A stretch of DNA of 64,000 bases, from contig WPIO01000070.1 in the NCBI GenBank assembly GCA_009760855.2, positions 1,356,001-1,420,000 on the forward strand, given 5' to 3'. The DNA is from Cristatella mucedo (taxonomy: Eukaryota; Bryozoa; Phylactolaemata; Cristatellidae). Each line of letters starts with the position of its first letter. The first letter of the stretch is position 1. The notes beneath the pieces are model-generated. The model made no database searches. It saw nothing but the letters and a program-made list of their open reading frames with translations, and was not told where the DNA came from. This document shows, in pieces, positions 22,681 through 34,285 of this stretch. Made by a program: the position numbers and the translations under genes.

Positions 22681-24050
22681 TATCCTTTTCAAACGAGCCA
22701 GCAAAAGTCAACCAGCAGCAATACATCAAAGGGTGAGGTCGTTGACGGACATAAGAGGGCAGGTGATCAAAGGCCATAGCTCGGAGGCTCGCCCGCAAGC
22801 AGATATCAAAGAGGCGCCCTATGGTGGCCAAAGGATGAATATCAAGCCGCAGCGACTTCAGTTATTAGAGTGCACGGTAAGCGCCTAATGCACGCAGGAG
22901 GCGAAAAGGACACGTTCGCCGTGGCTCACGGGCAGCTGGGCGAACCAGATTCGTTTTCACCAGAGATCTACATGATGCAAAGCCAGCAGGTGGTGACAGA
23001 ATCCGGAAACTGGTTCCAGAACCTTCGAAAAGTAAGCAGAAGGAGAGAGAGCCAGCACGCGCGACACGACAAGACCAAAGTGAGCCGAGATGGTTACACT
23101 TTTTTCTTTTTTTTTACCAACGTCTGTCTGCTTCTTCTGTTCCTCGGACAACAATAAGAATTAACATCAGAGGTCTGGCGGGACAGTGATGCTGTAGGAA
23201 GCCTGGATTTAATTTGGCCGCGTGAGCCGCGATGCCTGAATTTGCCACAATTTGCCACCTAAATGGGATGTCGACTGTTAATTCATCTTGAGTGTGAACC
23301 GTCTGCCCCTAGCCACCGTCAATGGTGCTGCTAATAGCGCCACCCGCAATCCAGTTTTTTTTGAGCTAGTGACGTACGGCCCGAGGTTATTGGCTGCACC
23401 TCTCTGTACCTATAGTAACGCCACACATTTGCAAGTAAATAGCGCTGCATGACATGAATGAATCGTGCGTTCTGGAGATACTGGCTTCTTACGAGAGTGG
23501 CAGCAATCGAGCCTTGGTATGCTAGCTAGTGAGCCGATACAGCGAACAGCGCCAATGCAAATGATAAGCGAGCCTTAGACGGGGTTGCGGAAGGGGGGTA
23601 GGGGCTGGTACATCGAACAACTGTTTTATCGAGAGCAAACTATTACATGCTACTTCCCATTTTCCTCAGCCCTTCCCGCGTACGCCGCTTTGTTTTTGCA
23701 CGGAACGATATCAATGGCTCGGCCACAACAAGGTTACGGCTATAGCTAGCGGCTCCGGTGACGTAACGCGGAAGGTGGGGGGGGGCACCGCACATGGTCG
23801 CTTCCGCCTCTCTCGTCTGTACATTGCCAAGAGCGAGTCCTAACGCCTTTATGTGTGTGGCTGGTCTCATCCATGTATCAATTTTTCGTATTCAGTTATT
23901 GCTTACACCAGTTAAGCATCCCGCACCACTAGCTAAGCGTCGAGATCCTACAGCCTGGAGCTGCGCGCAGTAATATAGTGCTTTCAGCCTTTGACCTTAT
24001 TTTCCGGTTCAATTATGCAAATGAGTAGGCTGGCCAGCCCATTACTCCTG
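22681..24050. other. unique sequence, nothing recognised
   Basis: Frames of 65-95 codons show no domain. A T-rich run lies at 23101-23116 and a G-run near 23775. Confidence 0.5.
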
Positions 24051-24059
24051 CCTCGTCAG

Positions 24060-25130
24060 ACCGTTTCTGACCTTGCTGCGTGCGGAGCGGGTAACGGACC
24101 AGCTGCTGTTTCTCTCGTTAAGATCCAGGACTAGTGTCGTCACAATCGCGGTGAGACAGCGTAAAAATTACAGCCTCTTATGCCGGGCTTATAGCGGCTG
24201 GTTTTTGCTGCCGCTCAAGCTGTTTCTGTGGCGGCGGCGGCGTCGTCGTCGTTAGTTTCCAAGCGCGGCTAGTCAGCCATTCCTCCACTTGCCTCGCGCG
24301 CTGTCGCTCTAGTAGGAGGACGACGCGACTTGCGCACGATGGCCGCTCCAACTGCTTCGATGTCATAGCTCCGGCATCGCGCGCTGCCGCAGCAAGTAGT
24401 TCTTCGCGGGTTACTGCTCTGGACGTACCCGATTCGGCGTAATGAGAAGCACGTTGCGCTTGCGCGCTCGCGCCTCGTAATGCCTGTCCGTCTGTCGCTT
24501 GCCTGAGTCGCTCTCGACATTTCACTTATGTTGGCTGCCATGCTGCGGGGAGCGCGAGGTTTAATGCATCCGATTTCTGTTGTGCGGTATATGTCGCCTT
24601 CTGTGCAAGGCGTAAGTGACCAGCTGTGCTGCGAGGAAACTCAGCCACCCCGGGCGAGCTGCACGGTCGCACGTACGACCACCCCTCTCGCATCTTTCAC
24701 AGTAAGCGCTGGTTACGACCAGCAGTTACGGCGGGGTGGCGGTTTCGCCGTGGGCGTGCTTCGGCCGCCGCGGTTGAATCCCGCGGTGCCCTCGGCCTGG
24801 GGCTTGCAGCCTGGGAAGTGGTGTTGGAGAGCTCATTTGCTTTGCTGATCAGTCCGTTGTCGTGGCCGCCGAGGTTCCAGCTAAGGCCGGCGAGCGAGCT
24901 TAAGAAGCAATCCAGGCTTTGTGGTTCGCGGGCCGAATTTCAGGAAAGTAGCTTCGTCATCGCCACCCCCTACTACGCTCGAATTGTTCGTCCACGTTGT
25001 CACGGAAAACCATGCCCACGTTTTCAAGTCGGAAATCATCGATTACCTTTACTTGCGTCACGCGGCTTAGGCTACTTGCGGCAGAGGCGATGGGATCCTC
25101 AGCTATTTAATTATATTTCGCCAGCTCCGT
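24060..25130 (+). promoter_or_regulatory. CpG-rich promoter-like region
   Basis: GC-rich, CpG-rich unique DNA (GGCGGCGGCGGCGTCGTCGT near 24231) surrounds a good candidate first coding exon at 24528-24611. No TATA box is obvious, which is usual for CpG-type promoters. Confidence 0.5.
24528..24611 (+). CDS. candidate first coding exon of a mitochondrial-targeted protein
   Basis: A 28-codon frame starts at ATG 24528 after an in-frame TGA at 24504. A second ATG at 24540 has the better start context (GCCATGC). From there the peptide reads MLRGARGLMHPISVVRYMSP: several Arg, no acidic residues, alternating hydrophobic residues. That is typical of a mitochondrial presequence. The frame ends exactly at GGC followed by GTAAGTGA, a strong splice donor, in phase 0. 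It sits inside a CpG-rich block. The protein is not identifiable from this exon. One possible next exon in the same phase is 27708-27788, but that link is speculative. Confidence 0.4.
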
Positions 25131-25349
25131 AATTCGCGAGCGTAGTGCCGACAGCTGACTACTGGAAGCAAGCTGGCCGTGTAGCCTTCACCTTACGAGC
25201 AGCAGGCGATGCTCCCAGCAGATAAGTCTGTCGCGACAAGCTCCGTGATGGCCTCGTCCTCTCAGCTGTCCTATCGGCTGCTGCCAGTTGTAATAGGTCA
25301 TTTAATGGCAGCCATTAAGAGGGCACAGCTGCTTAGCTAGTTAATGCAT
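25131..25349. other. unique sequence
   Basis: Nothing recognised. It would be intronic if the exon at 24528 is real. Confidence 0.45.
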
Positions 25350-26215
25350 GACCGGATTGGGTCTCGGTTTTTCAACATCAGATCAGCAGCACCCTAGCGA
25401 ATCTGCACAATATCTAGGTGTTATGCTTCAAAGTGACCTTTCGTCAGACGACCACATCAGCTCCACAATCAAGTCTGCCTACTTTCAGCTACATAAAATT
25501 CGGGCTTGTTTAGACAGGGATATTTAGACTGGTCCATGCATTTGTTTGTGACATCCGGTCTTGACTTCTGTAACTCACTGCTTGCTGGTCTACCGGCCTG
25601 TGCAATCAGGCGCCTATAGCTGGTACAAAACTCTGCAGCTAGGCTTGTCTGTCGTGAGCATCACAGTTGCCACATCAACCACTTAGGTTTTGTCGCTCAC
25701 TTTTAGGTCCCTTTATTCTTTGGCTCCAGCCTATCTCTCAGATCTACTCCATCTCTCAGATCTACTCCCCCACTAGGCCAAGCATCGTACCACCCGCTTT
25801 TCGGAATCCAACAGTTTACCAATACCTCCAATCTTTACAAACCTCAAATCCTTTGGAGACCGTGCATTTATTTCGTATGCTCCTAAAGCCTGAAACTCCC
25901 CCCCCCCGACTTGCGTCAGAACATCCCCTGACTTGATCACATTTAAAAACCTATTTAGGACAGTAGTTGGTGGGCCACTGTGATTCGTCCTTCATGTGCT
26001 TATGCGTGCCGACACTGTGCATGCTGCCACTAACCACACTTGCCTGCTGACCCTGTGCATGTCACCTCTAACCGTGTTATTCATGTTGTTTATCAAGCAT
26101 GATATTACTCACCATTCAATCTCGTTTCCCTTTGCAGCACAATGTAAAGCGCATAGAAATAGATTGAGTTCTCTGAGGGCGCTTTATCAAGTGTATTATT
26201 ATTATTATTATTACA
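25350..26215 (+). mobile_element. LINE-A retrotransposon, 5'-truncated and decayed
   Basis: Broken frames encode the thumb and C-terminal part of a CR1/L2-type reverse transcriptase. Examples are AATATCTAGGTGTTATGCTT (LGV motif), GACTTCTGTAACTCACTGCT (the DFCNSLLAGLP segment) and the region that in better copies reads SLTFRSLHSLAPAYLSDLLP. The 3' untranslated part GTGCATGCTGCCACTAACCA follows, then the tail hairpin and (ATT)n. ATCTCTCAGATCTACTCC is locally duplicated at 25733-25767. Confidence 0.9.
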
Positions 26216-26912
26216 ATGCAAGCCTGAGTGCATGCTTCACCGATGGTTCGCAGAGGGGGGAGGTGAGTGGCATTGCAATGGCTAAGGATGGCAGTAGGCA
26301 TCGTCATATGTAACGCAGACGACAGCCAAAGTTGCAGTGGTTTTTAGTCTTGCCATAGTTGCATGGTCAGAGCCAATGGCACCGGTGATCAATGCTGTGG
26401 TAGAGGTTAATGATAGTAATAATAATACCTTTGCAGAGTACCCCAGGAAAACTCGTGTACACATGATTTGTGCCGGGCTGCACCAAACAACTGTCTGAAA
26501 GCAGTCTGTAGGGCTTTACTGTTCTTCCAGTGCAAACTCCACAGGCAATATGGTAGAGGACCAAACGACCTCTTCTCTCAGCCTGCCACCTTTGTACCGA
26601 CCCTTATGAGGTGTGTCGTTCAGCTTACTTTGTCAGCCTTCCTGCGACTTGTTGCCTCTGGCAAAGTCAAGGTCTGGCCCCCTCTTCTTTGGCTTAACCC
26701 TGCCCAAGCCTATGATTCCCTCCCTCCAAGTGGTCGCAGGAGGCCGCGATTTCTGTGAAGGCTAGCTAGGCTCAAGAGACCTTAATTTGGATACTGGCTA
26801 ACTAGAAGGCAAAGCAGCCGATATTTGTCAATGCATCTGCCAGGCCGGTTGAGTTTTTTATATAGCTTGGTTGACCTGCATTCTTCTTTAGCTGCTGATG
26901 CTGATGGTAGAC
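26216..26912. other. unique sequence, nothing recognised
   Basis: Short frames without domains. No RNA or repeat family recognised. Confidence 0.5.
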
Positions 26913-26917
26913 AGAGA

Positions 26918-26949
26918 TGGGGTGTGTGTGTGTGTGTGCGTGCGTGCGC

Positions 26950-26988
<39 letters not shown>
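26918..26988. repeat. GT microsatellite
   Basis: (GT)n interrupted by GCGTGCGTGCGCGCG. Confidence 0.95.
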
Positions 26989-26989
<1 letters not shown>

Positions 26990-27299
26990 CTAAAACCCTG
27001 CTGGGTACCTGTCTGGAAGTGATGCATCAAAGGTGTACTACCGCCCCCTTTAGTACCCACCCCAGGCGTCCAGCTGTGGTGGCCATCTATGAAAGACCTA
27101 ATCTGGCTTTCCATTCGGCTTCCCACCAGTACCACCGCCTGCTCTTCTGACTCGAGTCATTTAGCTGTGCCCCTCAAACCAGCCTCACATCCTTTTGAGA
27201 CTTGCACCTACAGTTCTCAGGCTCCCGAGAACCTTCGATTGACGTCATGGCATCCCCAGATTGTCGATATGTAAAAGTAAGCTACAAATGCACCCGTTT

Positions 27300-27482
27300 T
27301 TTGCAGATTTGCTCTGTTGGTGAACATTGTCATTCGTGTGCTCATGCATTCTGAAATGGTGCAATGACAAGCTATCGCTAACCAATAGACGAGTTTTCTC
27401 TCCTGCGTGTGTCAAGTGCCTAGAAAGAGGTAATGTTCTCTTATGGTGCCACGCAAGTATTTGTTAATATTATTAGTATTAC
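27300..27482 (+). mobile_element. worn LINE-A 3' end
   Basis: Diverged GTGCTCATGCATTCTG and TCGCTAACCA precede AAGTGCCTAGAAAGAGGTAA, TTCTCTTATGGTGCCACGC and an (ATT)-like end. Confidence 0.6.
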
Positions 27483-27707
27483 CATGCTTCCACGGAGAGG
27501 CCGCCATGCCTAGGAAGGAATCGCTAGACGGTTTATCGTGTAACGGTCAGCTGCTTTCTCCCAAGTGCCTGCCGTAGTTTTTATGGGTGGGGCTAAAAAA
27601 GCAGGTGCTATGGTGATCCCCTTTGATGTACAGGCTTAGCTTCGATTTCCAGAGGGTGTAATCATTTTTTATATGGTAATTTATGTGAGGTTATTCTTTT
27701 GAGACAG

Positions 27708-27788
27708 GTCTACAAAGGCCTGCTTAAGATCTTCATGCTGCAGCTAGAAATTTCTGCTTATGCAGGAATGAAAACCCCTAACTTCCAG
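27708..27788 (+). CDS. speculative internal exon, function unknown
   Basis: An 81-bp frame (27 codons, phase 0 at both ends) lies between an acceptor-like TTCTTTTGAGACAG and a donor CCAG|GTAGTG. The peptide begins VYKGLLKIFMLQLEISAYAG. Its phase fits the exon at 24528-24611. An 81-bp open frame is common by chance, and I recognise no family. Confidence 0.15.
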
Positions 27789-29065
27789 GTAGTGCTATTG
27801 TACACTGCCTTTGTACATAGCTTTGGGCTGGTTCTCGAATTGGGGGGGGGGAGAGGATCAGCAGTTTTATTTTCAATGGGGCTATGTTTGCCTGCTGAGC
27901 GGTAAGCGATTTCTGGTAGTTTCTCGAGTCAGTCCTGCTATTTGCCACCGTTTTAGAACCACCGTTTTAGAGGGGGTAAAATGGCGTCATTCTGTCAAGA
28001 CGGGTCTCAAGAGGCTCTGAGGCGGGGAGTGGCCCAAGGCCCTGGATGCTTCCGGAACTTTGCTGAGCTTTCCGAAAAAGGAATTTTTGGCCTCAGGAGC
28101 CCTTGCGGTAGGCAGTAGACCCTGGCTCTATCGGATATTAGCAGTTTGATTTGGGGGGCTAGGAGGGGGCCTGCTGGGCCGTGCAGTTTCTATCTGGTCC
28201 GTGTTCAGAGGGGGGGCAGCTAGGCCGGAGCTAATGAGGCATTCTGGGAGGAACCTCTGGGAACGCTGCACGGCAGGGCAGGGCACGGTAGCAGAGCCAG
28301 AGCCTTTCCAGATTCCATCGGCTGTGGAATAAATGGCCAGAGTATTTACCGTTGACAACCGATTGTGTGTGACCGGCTGAACACTACGGTGACCTACAGT
28401 GGGTACTACTGGCTGTAGCGAGGTGCCTGCAGATCTTAGCTTTCAGCCTTCAGGCTTAGCTCCTCCTGCTTGCTTGCCCCCTCCCCAGCCAGATGCCACG
28501 GTGTAGCCGCATTGTTGTAATAAAGCCGTTCGTTAAGCGCTCATCTCCAAGGCTTGCAATTGATGACTGGTTTCTTTTGTAAATATTTATTGAGACTACT
28601 GTGAGACTGCCTTTCAAAAATAAATATTATTTCTTTATCCGTCTTAGCATATAACTAAAATTAGGAAACTTCGCCAGGCAGACCTCTGGCACATGAACGT
28701 GCAGTTCAAAATGTAAATGAGGTTTAGTTGGAAGGCATCGTGGTTGCTTTCAGTTTGTTAAACCGAATGAGATGTCACCGAATGCAGTGACGCCCATTCC
28801 AGGTCGAAGTTAAAAACGCCCTCCCCCTAAAATTCTTGGCTGCTGGCATGCTGACCAACTAGTGCATCGACTGTTTAATGTATTTCCGGAAACATGGCTC
28901 TTGCCAGGGCCACCATGCCCGTACAAAGAAAGTGGCAGCAGGATTTTGTCGTTACACATGCATCGCAAAACATGTTTGTGTGTTGTACAAATAGGCTTTG
29001 AGTTAGTTTTTAGGTTTAGGATTTAGGGCCGAGGTCAGCATGTTTAAAAACTTGCAGGTATAAGG
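27789..29065. other. unique sequence, nothing recognised
   Basis: G-rich patches (27841-27853, 28211-28219). A short GTTTTTAGGTTTAGGATTTAGG stretch near 29008 resembles the tract at 5.4 kb. No gene seen. Confidence 0.5.
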
Positions 29066-29067
29066 CT

Positions 29068-29165
29068 AGCTCGTTCAGCAGCCTCGTTTATATAGTGGCA
29101 GAAGGGCTATCGCTGTGGGCAGCTCGAAGTGGGCAATAGAGGATAGCCTGCTGCTGCAGGACTCG
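29068..29165 (-). mobile_element. worn SINE-A/D fragment
   Basis: TTCAGCAGCCTCGTTTATAT, AGTGGCAGAAGGGC and GCAGGACTCGAGGAACCTG are a diverged reversed SINE tail and B-box. It stops at the B-box. Confidence 0.45.
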
Positions 29166-32100
29166 AGGAACCTGCGCAACCTGCATCGGAGGGAGTGGGC
29201 TGCGCAAAGACCCAGCCCACAGGATGTGCACTGGTGGCAATGGAGCAGTCGAGTTCTGGCCCATCGGCACCACCGTGCATGCTTCGACTAGCATGACGAC
29301 AGGTGCCAGGCAGCTAGCTGTATGGGAGGGGGGACCTGGCAGCGATGGCCGAGCTGGCTTCCGGCGGCACGCGGTCATCATCGTCGTGAGGCTAAAGCCC
29401 ATCGTAGCTCATAGCCCATCGCGTCCCATCATCTCCTAGCCGGTCATCTCCTGCTGCTCATTTGCAGCCTCTCCGTCCATCTCTGCTGCCCTCTCCCATC
29501 CACCCCTCCCTTCCATAGGTAGTTGCAGCAGAATTGGGGGAGGGAGGGGGTGGATGGGTGGGTGGTCCGTCCAGCCCAGAAACGTCCTAACTATCCCTTG
29601 AGAATAGCTGTCGCTTAAAAAAAAAACTAGCAAGTTGGAGGTCGGCTGTTTTTACTGTGGTTCGAAAAGGGGGTTGGGTGAGCCAATGGCTGCCAGTGGG
29701 CAGGGCAGCCAGCCTCCTTGTTTGGGATGGTGGGAGTGGCCCAGTCAGCCTGGCCTGACTGTGGCCTCAACCATGATAACTCTCAGAAAGGTGCAGGCTG
29801 TTAGGTAGACAAAGCCCCTCAGGCCTAGGGGAGCATAGCTAGGTTGTCTCCCTTTGCCTAGTCCCTTAAGGTAGTGAGCCAGCCAGCCACCCTGGTCAGC
29901 TATTGTGCCACTGCTGCTGCTGCTGCTGCTGCTGGCCGGCCAATGCTGGGTGGGTGGGGGGAGGGAGGGGAGGATGGGCTGTGATGCAAAGGCAGAGGAA
30001 GGAGAAAAATGGTGGAGGCAGCCCTGTGTGCTGGGCTGCTGCTTGCAGCCTTGCAAATTGCTGCAGTTAAATGAGCTGCAGGTCGGTTGCCCATTGGTCT
30101 GCCGTATCGAGATAATAGTTATGTTTACTTAAGCGTTACATGCAGGGTCCTTGAGCCCAGGTGACAGTTGCAGGCCAGCCATGCAGACCAGCCATGCACT
30201 GCCTGTGCTGTCCCCAAGCCAGCACCAGCAAGCAGCAGATAGCAACAAGCAGCAGCCATTTCATATCTAAAGTCGCCAGAACTTGATTTTGGCCTGAATT
30301 CAAGTTCTGATGACTAGCGATGATATGAAGTGAAGACAATGGACCGAACGGCTTTTGAACCTGCGAGTAAAGGAGATTAAAGAAACAAATCTCACCAAAA
30401 GCAGTTATTCGTAAGCAGGTTATTGCATAATAAACACACTTAAAATATTAACCGGGTTTTGCTTGTTTGCTCTGGAAGGAGATTAACTTGAATTGACCCG
30501 AGGTGGTTGGATAAACCAGAAGGTTGATCAACCGGAAGTCAGATCAACTTGTCCCTATGGCTTCTTTTTTAATGCAAGCCAGGACGTGACTATGTGTTTA
30601 GTTTGTAATAGCATGCTCTGAAAACACTGTTACAATACCACTGCTGCTCGAACAACGAAGGTGATTTGTGCTGGGGCTATTTCTTCTTACAGCAGCAGCG
30701 GCTGTTGCTGCTGCTGCTTCAGCAGCAGGCCTTGTCCGGAGAGTTTAGATAAGAAGAACCAGATGGCTTCTGGGGGGAGGGGGAGGTGGACAGGAAGAAT
30801 AGGAGCAGCACGCAGCAGCACGCAGCAGCTGCTGCTGCTGCACGGGCGCTTGAGCCGGCAGAGCACGCATGCATAACAGCGAGTGCATGACCTGTGTAGA
30901 CACCGTCGTCCCCCAGCATAGAAGCAGCAGCAGCAGCAGCAGAGTAGCGTAGCCTCTGGGCTGATGCTGCTGCTGTTTTTACGCCGGGGAGGGGCTGCAC
31001 GCTTGGCTAACTGCTAAGGAAGGCTTCTCTGTGCACCGCGCAGCTTTGCTGGCAGCACCTTATTGGTGTCCACACAGTGTGAACCGAAAAAATTGCCTCA
31101 GCTATCGATTTTACTTGGTCTGACCAACGACGTATGAGTAAGGCTGCCTGCCGGTCGGTCGGTTGCAAAAGCCGCCGGCAGCGGCTGCTGCCACCCGTCG
31201 TGCTGTAGCCGCAGCGGCAGAGGCAACGGCGTGGCAGCTGCTGCATTGCCGAAGCCCGAATGCTTCGTCCACGGCTGTGTGGCGGCGGCGGCCGCCCGGC
31301 TGCTGCTCATGCTTCATGCTGCTGACGCTGCTGAGGGTGTGCCCGGGTGTGTGAGTGTGGCTTCACTGTTTGTCTAGCTGGAATGAGGTCGAGCTCCCCA
31401 GTGACAGTGCTGCTGCAGGGCAGCTGAGCTGCTATCCTTCGAAAGCTGCTCAGCCAAACCGGGTGGTGGATGGGTGTATGGGGGGGGGCTGGAGGAGGGG
31501 GGGGGGGGGGTGACTGTGCAGGTGCCAGGCGGTTCCTTTGTTCGTTCTGCTCCTACAGTGGCTCGTGACAGATGGTTTTGGCATTTTCCATGCCTGCGAA
31601 ACCCAGCTCTGCAGCTCTTGTGAAGCGATTCGAAGCACTGCTTGCTGCTGCCGCACCGGTTCTGGTGCTGCTCCACCGGTTGCTCACAGCTGGCTGCCTG
31701 CCCGTATGGCTGGCTCCCAGTACTGGCTGCTGTGGCTTGAAGGCTGGCAGCCTCCCTCAAGCCGCAATTCTCCCTCCTCCCCCCCACCTCCCCACCGCTG
31801 TTTCCTGCGGTGATCGTTTGCTGGTGCTTGAGCAGTTGCAACTTGCTGCTCGTACGCAGCAAACTGCAGCTTGGAGTAAGTGCTGCTGCAAGTAAGTAGG
31901 CGAGTAAGCTCAGCAGCAGCAGCAGCAGCCGATCCGTCGTGGATCAGTGGAGCTGGGAACAACCGTAAGTGAGCAACCGTCTCGTGTCCGGAGGCAAGGG
32001 GAGAGGCGCTAGTGGCCTGGACATGAAGCCCCGATGTGGATGCCCGCACGTGGTCTCGCACGAACACATTCGTCTAGTCTTGGGCTCATTTCAGAGGAGG

Positions 32101-32460
32101 TTTCCTTCACTTCCTTTTTCTGTTTCCTTTTCTTCACTTTCGTTTTCACTTTTCTTTATTTTCTATCCCACAGAGCTGAGGTAACGTTTTGAGAAGTAGA
32201 ACTGTTGGTTTGTACACAGTTGCATTTTCTTTTTAAATCTTATGCAGAAGGGCTTAAACTTTAGGCGGACGGAGTGGTTCTTCAATTTTACCTGGCTGCC
32301 GCTGGCCGTGCATCGCTGCAGCTATGAGCCTGTCGCTAGCGTCAAGCTGTGCGCATAGCAAATCTCTTCAGAAGCTGTCAACTCGTCCTAATGGCATACG
32401 GCAATGTAGCCATCGCTTGACCGTGCCTCGGCCACACCTTTGCTAGGTTCAGTAGTAATA
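29166..32460. other. unique sequence rich in CAG/CTG and G runs
   Basis: Repeated short CTG or CAG runs (29908-29934, 30697-30727, 30825-30840, 30926-30943, 31913-31930), G-runs at 29537 and 31479-31511, and a pyrimidine-rich patch at 32101-32165. Frames are open in places because of composition. I could not find exons with both conserved sequence and splice sites. Confidence 0.45.
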
Positions 32461-32462
32461 AT

Positions 32463-32605
32463 CTAATGAGAATAATAAATTTTGTGTAGCGCCCAGAGAG
32501 AAGTAAATATAATTCTGGGCACATTGCATATGCTGAAAAGAGAGCGTGCCAATTGATTAGAATCCCGTACCTCCTGAAAACGAGAGCCGAGCTCGGTGAA
32601 CCGGA
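32463..32605 (-). mobile_element. worn SINE-B
   Basis: The reversed tail (AATTTTGTGTAGCGCCCAGA, GAGAAGTAAATATAATTCTG) is followed by a poorly kept tRNA-like part (GAATCCCGTACCTCC). Confidence 0.55.
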
Positions 32606-33478
32606 TGAATGTACGCATGTGGTTTAAAGCACCTACTGCTAAATAAACGACTCTGCTGAATCAGCCGATCCTTAATTTACCGTACCTTCACTCGATGCTT
32701 GTAAATAGTGGCTTCTAGTTTTGAATCGGCCGAACCAGCTTGGGGTATAGTGAGTGCCGTGGCCATTTAACGAATTGAGCCTTCTATCAAAGCGGTTACC
32801 GATAGGGAAGCGGTTTTTTGCTCGGACTCGTGTGACCTCTCCTAAATACCGCGAATACAAGGCTACCTCCGGCTTGCACACTCGCAGGGATGTTGTTCTA
32901 TTGTACTGGCAATGTAGTGGTAGCATGCAGCACGAGCTTCCGGTTGCCAGGTCAAGGAGGAGTGGTCTGAGGTTGATTAGCCTTCTTGTTTGGCTGAGCC
33001 CTTGAGCCACTGTCGACTGGAGTTGAGCAGCAGCAGCAGTACTGCTTGCTATTCGGCCTGTGTGAGACAGCCTGTCTACACCGTGACCATGGCTGAGCCT
33101 GCCAGGTGTCCAGATATTTATAGGCTCTGCTCCAGGCTCTGCTCTGCATGCCCCTGGCTCAACAGATGCCTCCTCCTCCTCCTCCTCCTCGAAGCCTCCC
33201 TCCCTCTGTGGTGGGAGGTCACCGCAAGCCAAGCATAGCTCCTCTGCCCGGTCTGTGGTGCTCCTCTTCTTACCGGGTAGGGGGGGAGAGGGGCCTGTCG
33301 CTCGGCAGCTACCTGGGGTGGGTTGGGGTGGGGGGGGGGTTAGTGAGAGAGACCTCTTCAGCACTACCTTTGTTTGTGTGCTTACGTGCTCGTGTACGAG
33401 TGCGCACATGTATGTCTTGCGCGTGCTACACGAATGTGCTCGCTCTTGTGCCTCCACGTGTATGTGCCGCTTGTTTGC

Positions 33479-33480
<2 letters not shown>
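32606..33480. other. unique sequence, nothing recognised
   Basis: A - strand frame of 261 codons crosses this stretch but looks like composition, not a gene. A (CCT)n run lies at 33168-33189 and a G-run at 33330. Confidence 0.45.
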
Positions 33481-33482
<2 letters not shown>

Positions 33483-33539
<57 letters not shown>

Positions 33540-33540
33540 C
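33483..33540. repeat. GT microsatellite
   Basis: (TG)n of about 25 units with a GCGCGC interruption. Confidence 0.95.
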
Positions 33541-33561
33541 ATTAGTAAATAATTAAATAAG

Positions 33562-33702
33562 TATAATTCATTTGTATAGCAGCCTAAGAGAACTTAATCT
33601 CTATTCAGGCACTTGAAATATGCCACGGGGCTCGAGCCCACGATCTTGGCCAGACCTTGATCGGTGCGAGCATCTTTACCGCTGGGCCAAACCAGCTCGT
33701 AC
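33562..33702 (-). mobile_element. tRNA-derived SINE-B, nearly full length
   Basis: Reversed tail AATTCATTTGTATAGCAGCC, CTTAATCTCTATTCAGGCAC, reversed B-box GGGCTCGAGCCCACGATC, and reversed A-box ATCTTTACCGCTGGGCCAAA. Confidence 0.92.
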
Positions 33703-34009
33703 GTGAGTGTGCACAAGCGTGTTTGTCTGAGAGACAGCAGACAGATTGCGTTCACCCGGTTTATTTACTCATATCGAGCTGGCAGTGTGTGCATTCTAGC
33801 TGGCATGCACTTTGGCCATGATGTTGTTGTAGTTGTTCTTTTTCCATGGGATGACAGTGTCAACTGTTGCCGAAGCTGATGATCTGTGTTGCCCTCTCAT
33901 CGGGAACTGGCTCAAGAAGAATCGGGAACTGGCTCAAGAAGAACATGTTAATCGTCTGAGGGGGCCACGCGAGGGTGCGCGGCACAAGCCGTTCGTTCAT
34001 GACGTGGAG
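33703..34009. other. unique sequence with a short tandem
   Basis: A tandem of AACTGGCTCAAGAAGAA-type units (two copies, 33905-33942). No gene recognised. Confidence 0.45.
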
Positions 34010-34285
34010 GTGCAGCCTCACCAAAAGTGCAGCCTTTCCGAAAGTGCAGCCTTTCCGAAAGTGCAGCCTTTCCGAAAGTGCAGCCTTTCCGGAAGTGCAA
34101 CATTTCCAGAAGAGCAAATGTAAAGCGCCTAGAAAGAGATTAAGTTCTCTGAGGGCGCTTTATCAAGTGCAATATTATTATTATTATTATTAAGTGCAAC
34201 ATTTCCGGAAGTGCAACATTTCCGGAAGTGCAACAATTCCGGAAGTGCAGTCTCGCCAGAAGTGGAGCCTTCTCATAAGTGCAGT
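34010..34285 (+). repeat. 17-bp minisatellite of ETS-like motifs
   Basis: Tandem 17-bp units, first GTGCAGCCTTTCCGAAA and then GTGCAACATTTCCGGAA. At least nine units are readable, flanking an insertion at 34115-34192. The later units contain TTCCGGAAGTG, close to the ETS-family binding consensus CCGGAAGT. Confidence 0.85.
34115..34192 (+). mobile_element. LINE-A/SINE-B tail inserted in the minisatellite
   Basis: AAATGTAAAGCGCCTAGAAA, TTCTCTGAGGGCGCTTTATC, AAGTGCAA and (TTA)n. It interrupts the 17-bp array, so it came later than at least part of the array. Confidence 0.85.

Noticed and set aside
32672-33457. 261-codon - strand frame
   Set aside because: No recognisable domain, with compositional runs (Glu, Pro, Ala) from simple repeats. 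The length alone is not convincing in GC-rich DNA.
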